This document shows, one piece after another, positions 18,276 through 26,777 of a stretch of 64,000 nt of DNA. Both the position numbers and the translations under genes were made by a program. Source of the DNA: CAWUEZ02 sp963921355 (GTDB taxonomy: Bacteria; Pseudomonadota; Alphaproteobacteria; Thalassobaculales; Thalassobaculaceae); the NCBI GenBank assembly GCA_963921355.3, contig OZ001190.1:248001-312000 (forward strand). Direction: 5' to 3'. Each line of letters begins with the position of its first letter. The stretch's first letter is position 1. The notes beneath the pieces are model-generated. The model saw nothing but the letters and a program-made list of their open reading frames with translations. It ran no database searches and had not been told where the DNA came from.

Positions 18276-19583
18276 GTGCACGCGGTCGTCGGCCAGACCG
18301 AACCCCATGAGAATTGAATCGATCCCGAGGTACTGGCGAATGGCGCCGACCGCCGGGATCGATCCCCCGCTGCCGATCAGGAAAGCCTCGCGACCGAACA
18401 CATCCCAAAGCGCGTCCCGCGCCGCCTGAAGGAACGGCGAGTCAGTCGGAACGCGGATCGCCGGGGCTTCGCCATATTCGATGAACGCCGCGGAATAGCC
18501 CGCCGGCAATCGGTCCTCGATGAACCGCTTCAGGGCGTCGATCACCGTGCGCGGGTCCTGATCGGGCACCAGACGGCAGGAGATCTTCGCCATCCCCTCA
18601 CGGGCGATGACGGTCTTGGATCCGGGCTCGACATAGCCGCCGAGCAGACCGTTCACGTCGCAGGTCGGGCGCGCCCACTGCCGCTCCAAGGTGGTGAACC
18701 CGGTCTCGCCATCGGAGGTCTCCAGACCGACCGCGCTGAGAAACTCGGCCTCGTCGAAATCCAGCGCCGCCCATTGGGCGCGCTCGTTCTCTCCGACGGG
18801 GATCACCGCATCATAGAAACCGGGAATCTGGACACGGCCCTCATCGTCATGCAGGTCACCGAGAATCCGCGCCAAGAGGTTCAACGGGTTCGTGATCTGA
18901 CCGCCATACAGGCCGGAGTGCAGATCCTGGTCCGGGCCCCGAATGGTCACCTCGACATAGGCCAGACCGCGCAGACTGTAGGTGATCGCCGGCTGATCGA
19001 CGCTCCACATGCCGGTGTCGCAGACGATACAGGCGTCCGCCTTCAGCGCGTCGGCGTTGGCGGCGATGAACGCATCGAGCGACGGGCTGCCGGTCTCCTC
19101 CTCGCCCTCGAGCAGGACCGTAACGGCGCAAGGCAAGGTCCCGGTGACCGCGATCCACGCCCGGAACGCTTCGATCCAGGTCATCACCTGGCCTTTGTCG
19201 TCGACGGCGCCGCGGGCCACGATGCGCTTGCCACGGGGCCCGTTGACAAGGACCGGATCGAACGGCCCGCTATCCCAGAGCTCCACCGGATCGGGGGGCT
19301 GAACATCGTAATGGCCGTAATACAAGAGCCGCGGAACCGGACCGCCGGGTCCCGGATGATGCGCCACGACCATGGGATGACCGTCCGTCGGCCGCACCGA
19401 CGCTTCGAAGCCAAGGTCAGCGAGCGTGTCAGCCATCAAGGCCGCGCCGCGCCGGACATCTTCGGCATAGGCGGGGTCGGTCGACACGCTGGGAATGCGC
19501 AGCACCTCGAACAGCCGGTCGACGGAAGCATCGAGATCCGCGTCGACCCGGTCGAGAACACGCGCCAACGGCGACGCCGTCAC
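18183..19583 (-). CDS. M20-family metallopeptidase (dipeptidase-like)
   Basis: Cytosolic di-zinc exopeptidase of 466 residues in the M20 dipeptidase / carnosinase-like branch. Metal and catalytic motifs are YYGHYDVQP (His and Asp ligands), GAVDDKGQV (bridging Asp), LLEGEEETGS (catalytic Glu and ligand Glu) and a late GGSIPAV with HSPNEKFE (His ligand region). The first codon, GTG 19583, overlaps the trpF stop (GTGA), making it the last gene of the lapA-pyrF-trpF run. In many alphaproteobacteria trpB follows trpF, so its position here is a departure. The substrate is unknown. Confidence 0.93.
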   Translation of the reverse strand: MTASPLARVLDRVDADLDASVDRLFEVLRIPSVSTDPAYAEDVRRGAALMADTLADLGFEASVRPTDGHPMVVAHHPGPGGPVPRLLYYGHYDVQPPDPVELWDSGPFDPVLVNGPRGKRIVARGAVDDKGQVMTWIEAFRAWIAVTGTLPCAVTVLLEGEEETGSPSLDAFIAANADALKADACIVCDTGMWSVDQPAITYSLRGLAYVEVTIRGPDQDLHSGLYGGQITNPLNLLARILGDLHDDEGRVQIPGFYDAVIPVGENERAQWAALDFDEAEFLSAVGLETSDGETGFTTLERQWARPTCDVNGLLGGYVEPGSKTVIAREGMAKISCRLVPDQDPRTVIDALKRFIEDRLPAGYSAAFIEYGEAPAIRVPTDSPFLQAARDALWDVFGREAFLIGSGGSIPAVGAIRQYLGIDSILMGFGLADDRVHSPNEKFELVCFHNGIRANAAALGRMSGIGK

Positions 19584-20245
19584 GCCACGGACTCCAGATC
19601 AACCTGCTTGGCGGCCCGCACGAAGGCCCGCATCTTAGCGGGATCCTTCACGCCAGGCTCCACTTCGAGTCCGGAGGAGGCATCGACCGCCGGCGCCCTG
19701 GTCAGTCGGATGGCGGTCGCGACATTGCTCGGGTTCAGGCCACCGGCCAGCATCCATCGGGTCGAAACCGAAAGGCCATCCAGCAGATGCCAATCAAAGG
19801 CCAGACCGTTGCCGCCGGGCAGCGCGTGCTGCACCCCTTTCGGCGCTTTGGCGTCGAACAGGATCCAGTCGGCCACCCCGTCATAGGCAGCTGCACCCGA
19901 GACGTCCTGCGCATCGGCGACCCGCATCACCTTCATCGCCGGCAAGCCGGTACGCCGCTTCACGGCGTCGACCCGCTCGGGAGTCTCCGCCCCGTGAAGC
20001 TGCAGCAGGTCGATCACACCAGTCTCGGCCACCGCGTCGACGGTTGCGTCATCAGGATCGACCAGCAGGCCGACCCGGGTGACGGCGTCCGCGCCGGTTC
20101 CAAGCTCTCGGGCCAACTCAAGCGAGACCACGCGCGGACTCGCCGGATAGAACACGAAGCCGATCATGTCGGCCCCCGCCTCGATCGCAACCGACACCGT
20201 TTCGGGGGTCCGCAGGCCGCACAGTTTGACGATCGGACCGCTCAC
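19580..20245 (-). CDS. trpF: Phosphoribosylanthranilate isomerase (TrpF)
   Basis: Third step from anthranilate in tryptophan biosynthesis: Amadori rearrangement of N-(5-phosphoribosyl)anthranilate. The 221-residue TIM barrel begins IVKLCGLRTPETVSVA with catalytic general-base Cys9, continues GADMIGFVFYPASPR, LLQLHGAETPERV and has the general acid Asp in WILFDAKAPKG, ending with the phosphate-binding LAGGLNPSNV and DASSGLE. Starts with GTG 20245 overlapping the pyrF stop and overlaps the peptidase start at its own stop. No other trp gene is in the window. Confidence 0.96.
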   Translation of the reverse strand: MSGPIVKLCGLRTPETVSVAIEAGADMIGFVFYPASPRVVSLELARELGTGADAVTRVGLLVDPDDATVDAVAETGVIDLLQLHGAETPERVDAVKRRTGLPAMKVMRVADAQDVSGAAAYDGVADWILFDAKAPKGVQHALPGGNGLAFDWHLLDGLSVSTRWMLAGGLNPSNVATAIRLTRAPAVDASSGLEVEPGVKDPAKMRAFVRAAKQVDLESVA

Positions 20246-20982
20246 ACCAACGTCTCCACAATGGTCCGCGCCGCCGCCGCCGGATCCGGTGCGCGGGTGA
20301 TCGGTCGTCCGATGACCAGATAATCGGCACCGGCATCGACCGCATCGCGGGGTGTCATCGTCCGCTTCTGATCATCTGCCGCACTCCCCGCCGGGCGGAT
20401 CCCCGGAACGACGAGCCTGAAGTCCGGGCCACAGGCGGATCGGAGCGCCTCGATCTCACGAGCGGAGCAGACCACCCCGTCGCATCCTGCCTCCTGGGCG
20501 AGCCGGGCAAGCCGAACGACCTGGTCGCGGGCGGGCGGAATCTGGCCGACCGCTTCCAGATCGCTGTCATCCAGGCTGGTCAATACCGTGACCGCGATCA
20601 TCAGTGGCGGTGCCAGATCGACGGTTGCCGCCGTCTCCCTGCTGGCTGACACCGCGGCCGCCATCATCGCGGCACCACCCGCCGCATGCACATTCAGCAT
20701 CATCGGCCGGCACGCCGCCACGGCGGATCTGACCGCGCCCGCCACCGTGTTCGGGATGTCATGGAACTTGAGGTCGAGAAACAGCGGCGCATCGCCTGCG
20801 ACGGCGCGAACCCCGTCCGGCCCGTGGCTGTTGAAGAACTCCAGTCCGACCTTCAGTCCCCCGACCTCGGCCCGCACGCCATCGGCGGTCTGCACCGCCA
20901 CCGACTGATCCGGCGTGTCGATGGCGACCAGGATCCGGTCCCGCCCCTCGAGAGACGGGGTGACGCGCTCGCGCACAGCCAT
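20242..20982 (-). CDS. pyrF: Orotidine 5-prime-phosphate decarboxylase (PyrF)
   Basis: Final step of de novo UMP synthesis. The 246 residues open with RILVAIDTPD, followed by GLKVGLEFF (substrate Lys) and the active-site block FLDLKFHDIPNTV, which provides the Asp-Lys-Asp network. Phosphate-loop region VVPGIRPAG and a final YLVIGRPITRAPDP are typical of the bacterial group I enzyme. ATG 20982 overlaps the lapA stop by one base (TGATG) and its own stop overlaps trpF, so lapA-pyrF-trpF-peptidase form one coupled unit. Confidence 0.96.
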   Translation of the reverse strand: MAVRERVTPSLEGRDRILVAIDTPDQSVAVQTADGVRAEVGGLKVGLEFFNSHGPDGVRAVAGDAPLFLDLKFHDIPNTVAGAVRSAVAACRPMMLNVHAAGGAAMMAAAVSASRETAATVDLAPPLMIAVTVLTSLDDSDLEAVGQIPPARDQVVRLARLAQEAGCDGVVCSAREIEALRSACGPDFRLVVPGIRPAGSAADDQKRTMTPRDAVDAGADYLVIGRPITRAPDPAAAARTIVETLV

Positions 20983-21350
20983 CAGCCGGCCCGGCGATCG
21001 GCGAGCGCCGGCCGCTGCCCCGGACCCGCGATCTGAGCGCGGATCTCCTCTTCTCGAATACGCATGACCGCCAGTTCGCGTCCCAGGTCCTCGGCGTGTT
21101 TGGTCGCGCGGTTGGCACGCATCTTGTTCCCGAGTTCCCCACCCCAGGCGATGACGCCGCCGATCACGAAGCCGGCGACGAAGGCCAGGAGGAAAATAAG
21201 GTAGAGCGGCACTTCGATAGCCCCCGGAACCAGCCAGAGCTTGAGGGGAACCGGGTCCAGGTTGGACACAGCGAACAGCAGCACCATCGCCGTGATCGGC
21301 ACCGTGATGCAGAACGAGATCAACTTGATCGCCCAGTTTCGGCGCGCCAT
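20982..21350 (-). CDS. LapA-domain membrane protein
   Basis: Small inner-membrane protein of 122 residues with two hydrophobic segments (about 9-28 and 46-70) joined by the conserved SNLDPVPLKLWLVPGAIEVPLY-type loop, then a cytoplasmic coiled-coil-like tail (HAEDLGRELAVMRIREEEI). This is the LapA/DUF1049 pattern; E. coli LapA acts with LapB in regulating lipopolysaccharide synthesis. In alphaproteobacteria lapA commonly follows ihfB; here ihfB is about 2.4 kb upstream with a PaiB/MocR pair in between. Confidence 0.9.
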   Translation of the reverse strand: MARRNWAIKLISFCITVPITAMVLLFAVSNLDPVPLKLWLVPGAIEVPLYLIFLLAFVAGFVIGGVIAWGGELGNKMRANRATKHAEDLGRELAVMRIREEEIRAQIAGPGQRPALADRRAG

Positions 21351-21449
21351 TGGGTCACCCTCAAGGAAGTGCGGGCGCCAGTCTAACGGTGCCCACGGTT
21401 GCGAACAACGCTGTCCGCCCGACCTCGGCCCCGGCGAGATTGGACCCGT

Positions 21450-22079
21450 TCAGGTCCCGATGCCCGCCATCCAAGCCGCCGTTGCCAGATCACCCGGACC
21501 GCCGCGCGCCCGCAGGGATTCGATCGCGCGTTCCCGGTCGGCGGGTCCCTTGTTCTGCGACATCTTGGCCTTGCCCTCCAGCCGCTCGACCGGCAGTTCG
21601 AAGGCCAGGATGCCTTTCATCATCCGCTCCATCCGACCGGGGGTCATCTTGTGGTGGGTCCAGGGCTGCTTCGGCGCCAGCGGAACCTCGTGCTGGGCCG
21701 AGAGGTCAGCCAGGAGTCCGGTCATCGGCTCGGTTCCGGTCACCGGGCGAAGCGTCCCGCTGGCGTGCACCGCGGCGTAATTCCAGGTCGGCACCTGATC
21801 AGCGGCCGCATACCAGTCTGGCGAAATGTAGGCGTGCGGCCCCGTGAAGACCGCGGTGGCGGGGGCTCCGGCCTCGATCATCTCAACCATCGGATTGGCC
21901 CGGGCGACATGGCCACGGATGACCGGGGTATCGCCATGCCCATCGGCCATAAGCGGCAGGTGCGCGATCTGCGTATCCCCCGCGTGATGGGCGACGAGGA
22001 TCGCGAACGGGTGATCCCGCATGACGGCGTGCATCGTCTCGGGGTCGTCAAGACGAAAGGCGGGGGGCGTGTACATCAC
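21450..22079 (-). CDS. PaiB-like FMN-binding protein
   Basis: 209-residue split-barrel flavin-binding protein of the PaiB family, named for a Bacillus protein affecting sporulation and protease genes. Family landmarks are MYTPPAFRLDD at the start, ILVAHHAGDTQIAHLPLM, GHVARANPM, FTGPHAYISPDWY, VPTWNYAAVHASG and a late KMSQNKGPADRERAIESL. The true activity of this family is uncertain; a role as flavin-dependent oxidoreductase is as plausible as DNA binding. It is transcribed divergently from a MocR regulator with a shared operator-like region between, so it is the likely regulatory target. Confidence 0.9.
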   Translation of the reverse strand: MMYTPPAFRLDDPETMHAVMRDHPFAILVAHHAGDTQIAHLPLMADGHGDTPVIRGHVARANPMVEMIEAGAPATAVFTGPHAYISPDWYAAADQVPTWNYAAVHASGTLRPVTGTEPMTGLLADLSAQHEVPLAPKQPWTHHKMTPGRMERMMKGILAFELPVERLEGKAKMSQNKGPADRERAIESLRARGGPGDLATAAWMAGIGT

Positions 22080-22136
22080 TTGGCTCCAGGTTCAGCGACC
22101 GCAGTGGCGGTTGTCTAACGGCTTCTTGGCTGTATG

Positions 22137-22169
22137 ATAGGGACCAATTCGAGTACAGATATAGGTCCA
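22137..22169. promoter_or_regulatory. Candidate MocR operator, direct repeat
   Basis: Two direct half-sites, ATAGGGACCA at 22137-22146 and ATAGGTCCA at 22161-22169, about two helical turns apart. They lie in the divergent paiB/mocR intergenic region just upstream of ATG 22173. MocR-type regulators typically bind direct repeats near their own promoter. If an upstream ATG at 22134 were the start, the operator would be inside the gene, which favours 22173. Confidence 0.5.
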
Positions 22170-22172
22170 AAG

Positions 22173-23657
22173 ATGGCGGATGCCCTCCCCGTCTGGGGTG
22201 TCTTTCAACCGGATCGGGTCGACCCGACGCCGCTGCAGGAGCAGATCGCCGGCTTCTTCCGCAAGGCGATCGCCGACGGCCGCCTGCCGCCCGGCGCGCG
22301 CCTGCCATCGAGCCGCCAGCTGGCTGAGCAGCTCGCGGTCGCTCGCAATACCGTCAGTCTTGCCTATGAACGGCTGACGGCGGAGGGCTACGTCGTCGGT
22401 CGCCGGGGTGGCGGAACCCGGGTCGCCCACGATCTGCCGGACCTGAAACCGGCCCTGCCCTCGACACCGGCTCGGATCCAACCGGCACCGCCGATCCGCC
22501 TGTCGACCGCGGCCCTGGCGATGATGGCGGAACGGGTCGGCATCGGCGCCGTCGACGGGCCGCTGCAGCCCGGTCGCCCGGGCCTCGATGCCTTTCCGGG
22601 CAAGGTCTGGGCGCGCCTGGCCGGCCGGTTCTGGCGGGAGACACCGGCGACGGCGTTCGGCTACGGCGATCCAGCCGGCTTGAACGACCTGCGGGCCGCG
22701 ATCTCCCGCTATCTCGGCGCCTTTCGGGGGCTGGTGGTTGATCCCGGCGCGTTGATCGTCACGTCGGGCGCGCAGCAGGCCATCGACCTGATCTCCCGGG
22801 CGCTGCTCGACCCGGGCGATACGGCCGTTCTCGAGGAACCATGCTACCCGGGCCTGCGCGGCCCCATGGTGGCCACCGGCGCCACCCTGGCCACGATCAC
22901 CGTCGACGGCGACGGTCTCGATGTCGCTGCCGCCCGCGACGCCGCGCCCGACGCCCGTCTGGTGACGGTGACCCCGACCCACCAGTTCCCGCTGGGCGTC
23001 ACGCTGTCGCTGTCGCGCCGCCGGGCCCTGGTCGACTGGGCCGCTGGCGACGGGCCGTTCGTCCTCGAAGACGACTATGACGGCGAGTTTCGCTACGCCG
23101 GCAAACCGGTGCCGCCGCTCAAGGCTTTGGACAGCGCCGACCGGGTTCTCTATGTCGGCACGGTTTCGAAAGCCCTGGCGCCGTCGCTGCGCATCGGTTT
23201 CATCGCCGCGCCGCAGCAGCTGGTCGATCCACTGGTCCGCCTGCGCGGGCACTTCGATCGGCAACCGGCCCTCGACACCCAGGCGGTGCTCGCCCGCTTC
23301 CTCGACGACGGTCACATGGCGGGACACCTGCGCCGGATGCGCACCCTCTATCGGGATCGGCGCGACGCTCTGGCCGACGCGCTGGAACAGGCCCTGGATC
23401 CGGCCTTCCGGGTCGAGCGGCCGGAGACCGGGATCAATCTGGTGGTCTCGATCGATGCCGGCCCGCAGGACCGGCGGGTCGCCGAGAAAGCAATGGCCCT
23501 GGGAATCCGTCCGGCGCCGATCTCGGCCTACTACCGCGGCGGCGATCGGCGGAACGGCTTGCTGGTGGGGTTCGCATCCCTGCCGCGGGCGCGGGCACGC
23601 TGGGCCGCGCAATGCGTGCGCGCCGCCATCGACGCGGCACAAGCGGCAAGCGACTGA
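22173..23657 (+). CDS. MocR/PdxR-family transcriptional regulator with aminotransferase-like domain
   Basis: 494-residue fusion of an N-terminal GntR-type winged helix and a C-terminal class I aminotransferase fold that binds pyridoxal phosphate as a sensor. The winged helix reads PLQEQIAGFFRKAIADG, then LPSSRQLAEQLAVARNTVSLAYERL and AEGYVVGRRGGGTRVA. The PLP domain shows SGAQQAIDLISR, LEDDYDGEFRY and the Schiff-base Lys in YVGTVSKALAPSLRIGF. Start ATG 22173 is preferred over 22134 because a direct repeat lies between them. Divergent from the PaiB-like gene, which it probably controls. Confidence 0.92.
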   Translation: MADALPVWGVFQPDRVDPTPLQEQIAGFFRKAIADGRLPPGARLPSSRQLAEQLAVARNTVSLAYERLTAEGYVVGRRGGGTRVAHDLPDLKPALPSTPARIQPAPPIRLSTAALAMMAERVGIGAVDGPLQPGRPGLDAFPGKVWARLAGRFWRETPATAFGYGDPAGLNDLRAAISRYLGAFRGLVVDPGALIVTSGAQQAIDLISRALLDPGDTAVLEEPCYPGLRGPMVATGATLATITVDGDGLDVAAARDAAPDARLVTVTPTHQFPLGVTLSLSRRRALVDWAAGDGPFVLEDDYDGEFRYAGKPVPPLKALDSADRVLYVGTVSKALAPSLRIGFIAAPQQLVDPLVRLRGHFDRQPALDTQAVLARFLDDGHMAGHLRRMRTLYRDRRDALADALEQALDPAFRVERPETGINLVVSIDAGPQDRRVAEKAMALGIRPAPISAYYRGGDRRNGLLVGFASLPRARARWAAQCVRAAIDAAQAASD

Positions 23658-23737
23658 AGCGAAGGCCGGTCAGACCGCATCGGCCCCGACGCTGGACTTC
23701 GCGCTGCTTCGGCGCTTTGGAACCTGGTCGGCCGCGG

Positions 23738-24019
23738 TCAGGAGGAGTTGAGTTTCTCGCGCAGCAGCTTGCCGGTCTTGAAGAACGGCACTGCCTTGCT
23801 CTCAACCTTGACGGATTCGCCGGTGCGCGGGTTGCGGCCAACCCGAGCTTCGCGTTGCTTCACCGAGAACGCACCGAAACCCCGCAACTCCACTCGGTCT
23901 CCCCGGGCCAGAGCTTCGGTGATTTCCTCGAAGATCGTCGACACGATCCTCTCGACGTCTCTCTGGAACAGATGCGGGTTCGCCTCGGCCAGGCGGGCAA
24001 TCAGTTCCGACTTGGTCAT
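23738..24019 (-). CDS. ihfB: Integration host factor subunit beta
   Basis: DNA-bending nucleoid protein, partner of IHF alpha. The 93 residues start MTKSELIARLAEANPHL and contain DVERIVSTIFEEITEALARG, RVELRGFGAFSV and the DNA-intercalating arm VGRNPRTGESV. Length is exactly that of the family. An open frame extends upstream to 24124 but the conserved N-terminus begins at 24019. It lies downstream of rpsA on the same strand, a standard order; a terminator at 24184-24211 lies between them. Confidence 0.96.
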   Translation of the reverse strand: MTKSELIARLAEANPHLFQRDVERIVSTIFEEITEALARGDRVELRGFGAFSVKQREARVGRNPRTGESVKVESKAVPFFKTGKLLREKLNSS

Positions 24020-24183
24020 GCTTCCGAGCCTCCGCGAACCCCTATCGCGGAGCGGCCGGCGCTTTTTTGACGGCGCACTTACCCGCCCCACGCAAAATGT
24101 GCCAGCGGTGCCGGATGGCGTCAAGCTTAAGTATCTCTAATAGAACCCTTTTCTTTCATCGGAACGGAGAGTCCAAAAGACAA

Positions 24184-24211
24184 AGGGCCGCCCGCGGGTG
24201 CGGGCGGCCCT
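24184..24211 (-). terminator. Intrinsic terminator of rpsA
   Basis: Perfect 12-bp stem (AGGGCCGCCCGC with its complement, loop ACCC on the minus strand) followed by TTGTCTTTT. It begins 28 bases after the rpsA stop and would separate rpsA from ihfB. Confidence 0.88.
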
Positions 24212-24238
24212 GATCGTCGTCGGTTCAGCGTGGTGCGA

Positions 24239-25942
24239 TCAGCTGTCGCCTTTCGACGCCTCTTCCTTCTGCTTGAGGGCCGCACCCAGGATGTCACCAA
24301 GGCTGGCGCCGCTGTCGGAGGAGCCGTACTCGGCCATCGCCTTCTTCTCCTCCTCGACCTCGCGGGCCTTGATCGACAGCGTCAGCTTGCGGGTCTTGCT
24401 GTCGACGTTGGTGACTTTGGCATCGACCTTTTCGCCCACGGCAAAGCGCTCAGGCCGCTGCTCGGAACGGTCGCGGGACAGCTCCGCCTTGCGGATGAAG
24501 CCCACCATGCCGTCGCCGACGTTGACCTCGATGCCGCCATCGGTGATCTGGGAGACCGTGCAGGTCACGATCGTGCCCTTCTTCACCGTGGCCGACCCGG
24601 CCTCGAACGGATCCGCCGTCAGCTGCTTGATGCCAAGCGAGATGCGCTCCTTCTCGACGTCCACGTCCAGAACCTTGGCGCGCACCATGTCGCCCTTCTT
24701 GTAGCTCTGGATCGCCTCCTCGCCCGGGGAATCCCAGTCGATGTCGGACAGGTGGACCATGCCGTCGATCTCGCCCGACAGGCCGATGAACAGACCGAAT
24801 TCGGTGATGTTCTTGACCTCGCCCTCGAGCTCGGTGCCGGACGGGAACTTCTCGGCGAAGTCTTCCCAAGGATTGCCGAGGCACTGCTTGAGACCGAGCG
24901 AGATCCGCCGCTTGTTCGGATCGACGTCCAGGATCATCACCTCGACCTCCTGGGAGGTGGAGACGATCTTGCCCGGGTGCACGTTCTTCTTGGTCCAGCT
25001 CATCTCGGAGACGTGGACCAGACCCTCGATGCCCGGCTGCAGTTCGACGAACGCACCATAGTCGGTGATGTTCGTGACCCGGCCGGTGAACTTGGTGCCA
25101 ACCGGGTAGCGCAGCTCGACGCCCTCCCACGGATCAGCCTCAAGCTGCTTCATGCCGAGAGAAATGCGCTGGGTTTCCGGGTTGAAGCGGATGACCTGCA
25201 CCTTGACGGTCTGGCCGATCTGCAGCGCTTCGGTCGGATGGTTGATGCGACGCCACGCGATGTCGGTGACGTGCAGGAGACCGTCGACACCGCCGAGATC
25301 GACGAACGCGCCGTAGTCGGTGATGTTCTTGACCACACCCTGCAGGACCATGCCTTCCTTGAGCGAGGCAACCAGTTCGCTGCGCGCCTCCGCCCGGCTC
25401 TCCTCGAGAACCGCGCGCCGGGACACGACGATGTTGCCTCTCCGACGGTCCATCTTGAGGATCTGGAACGGCTGCGGGGTGCCCATCAGCGGACCGATAT
25501 CGCGAACCGGACGGATGTCGACCTGACTGCCCGGCAGGAACGCGACCGCGCCCGACAGATCGACGGTGAACCCGCCCTTGACCCGCGAGAAGATCACGCC
25601 GGTGACCCGTTCGTTGTCATTGAACGCTTTCTCGAGGGCGGCCCAGGCTTCTTCGCGACGGGCCTTGTCACGGCTCAGCATCGCCTCGCCGTTGCGGTCC
25701 TCCAGACGCTCGACATAGACCTCGACCTCGTCACCGGGCTTCAGTTCAGCCTTCTGACCGGGAGATCCGAATTCCTTGAGGGCCACGCGGCCTTCGGACT
25801 TTAGTCCGACATCGATCAGCGCGTGGTCGTTCTCGATTTCAACGATGATGCCGCGAACGACGCTGCCTTCGATCGAGGTAACCTGACCGAAGGACTCTTC
25901 CAGCATGGATTCAAAGTCTTCGGCAATGGCGGCTTCAGCCAT
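24239..25942 (-). CDS. rpsA: 30S ribosomal protein S1
   Basis: mRNA-binding ribosomal protein required for translation initiation on structured messages. The 567 residues contain six S1/OB repeats; recurrent strands such as VVKNITDYGAFVDLGGVDGL, VTNITDYGAFVELQPGIEGL and VKNITEFGLFIGLSGEIDGM mark repeats three to five. The N-terminal two repeats are the ribosome-docking half (FESMLEESFGQV). Six repeats and the length are typical of Gram-negative S1. It follows cmk by about 200 bp in the classic aroA-cmk-rpsA order and ends before a strong terminator. Confidence 0.97.
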   Translation of the reverse strand: MAEAAIAEDFESMLEESFGQVTSIEGSVVRGIIVEIENDHALIDVGLKSEGRVALKEFGSPGQKAELKPGDEVEVYVERLEDRNGEAMLSRDKARREEAWAALEKAFNDNERVTGVIFSRVKGGFTVDLSGAVAFLPGSQVDIRPVRDIGPLMGTPQPFQILKMDRRRGNIVVSRRAVLEESRAEARSELVASLKEGMVLQGVVKNITDYGAFVDLGGVDGLLHVTDIAWRRINHPTEALQIGQTVKVQVIRFNPETQRISLGMKQLEADPWEGVELRYPVGTKFTGRVTNITDYGAFVELQPGIEGLVHVSEMSWTKKNVHPGKIVSTSQEVEVMILDVDPNKRRISLGLKQCLGNPWEDFAEKFPSGTELEGEVKNITEFGLFIGLSGEIDGMVHLSDIDWDSPGEEAIQSYKKGDMVRAKVLDVDVEKERISLGIKQLTADPFEAGSATVKKGTIVTCTVSQITDGGIEVNVGDGMVGFIRKAELSRDRSEQRPERFAVGEKVDAKVTNVDSKTRKLTLSIKAREVEEEKKAMAEYGSSDSGASLGDILGAALKQKEEASKGDS

Positions 25943-26150
25943 GAGTTCTCCTTAGTACACACAAACGGACCGCACCCGAGGTGCGTCCGACGGTCGGCGG
26001 CTCACGTAAAGGGATCGGATCTCCATTCCGAAGATCATCTGCCCGATCCTGCGCGGGCTGCCCGGTTTTCCCAATCCGGGCATCGGCCGAAATCCGCGGC
26101 CGCCGGGTTGGTTGCAGTTTGCCGACCGGCTCAACGCCAGGGTCGACGGC

Positions 26151-26777
26151 TCAAGTCGTCTCCAGTCGATCGATCACAGTCAGCGCGCGGTCCAGAACCT
26201 CCTGCGGCGACAGATCGGATGTGTCGATCTCCACCGCGTCGTCGGCTTTGCGCATCGGCGCTTCCGATCGGCCCGCGTCGCGCGTGTCCCGCGCTACGAT
26301 CTCCTCGAGAACGCGCGCATATATACTGACCTCGCCGCGCGCAAGCAACTCCTGATGGCGACGCGCCGCGCGAACCTCCGCCGACGCGGTTACGTAGAGT
26401 TTAATGTCGGCATCCGGCACCACCACCGTCCCGACATCGCGCCCGTCCAGAACCGCTCCCGGCGGGCGGTGCGCAAAGTCGCGCTGAAACGCGAGGAGTG
26501 CCGCCCGCACGGCGGGGATGGCGGCCACGACCGAGGCGGCCGCCCCGACGTCGGCGCTGCGCAGGTCCGCGCTGTCCAGAATGCTCGGATCGAGCGATCG
26601 CGCCGCGGCCTCGGCGTCGCTCTCGGCCGCCGGATCGCCGCCCGCCCGCAGCACGCTCAGCGCCGTCGCCCGGTACAGCGCACCGGTATCGAGATGCGGA
26701 ACGCCGAGCCTGTCGGCCAGCGCCTTGGCCAGGGTTCCCTTGCCGGCCCCGGCCGGCCCGTCGATCGCGACGATCAT
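26151..26777 (-). CDS. cmk: Cytidylate kinase
   Basis: Phosphorylates CMP and dCMP with ATP. The 208 residues start MIVAIDGPAGAGKGTLAKAL, a P-loop of the NMP kinase fold, then LGVPHLDTGALYRATAL, VVAAIPAVRAALLAFQRDFA and DGRDVGTVVVPDADIKLYVTAS, all diagnostic. Start ATG 26777 overlaps the aroA stop by four bases, so translation is coupled. Confidence 0.96.
   Translation of the reverse strand: MIVAIDGPAGAGKGTLAKALADRLGVPHLDTGALYRATALSVLRAGGDPAAESDAEAAARSLDPSILDSADLRSADVGAAASVVAAIPAVRAALLAFQRDFAHRPPGAVLDGRDVGTVVVPDADIKLYVTASAEVRAARRHQELLARGEVSIYARVLEEIVARDTRDAGRSEAPMRKADDAVEIDTSDLSPQEVLDRALTVIDRLETT

Noticed and set aside
22092..23642. A 516-residue antisense open frame over the MocR gene
   Set aside because: The plus strand codes for an unmistakable GntR-aminotransferase fusion; the antisense frame is a compositional artefact.
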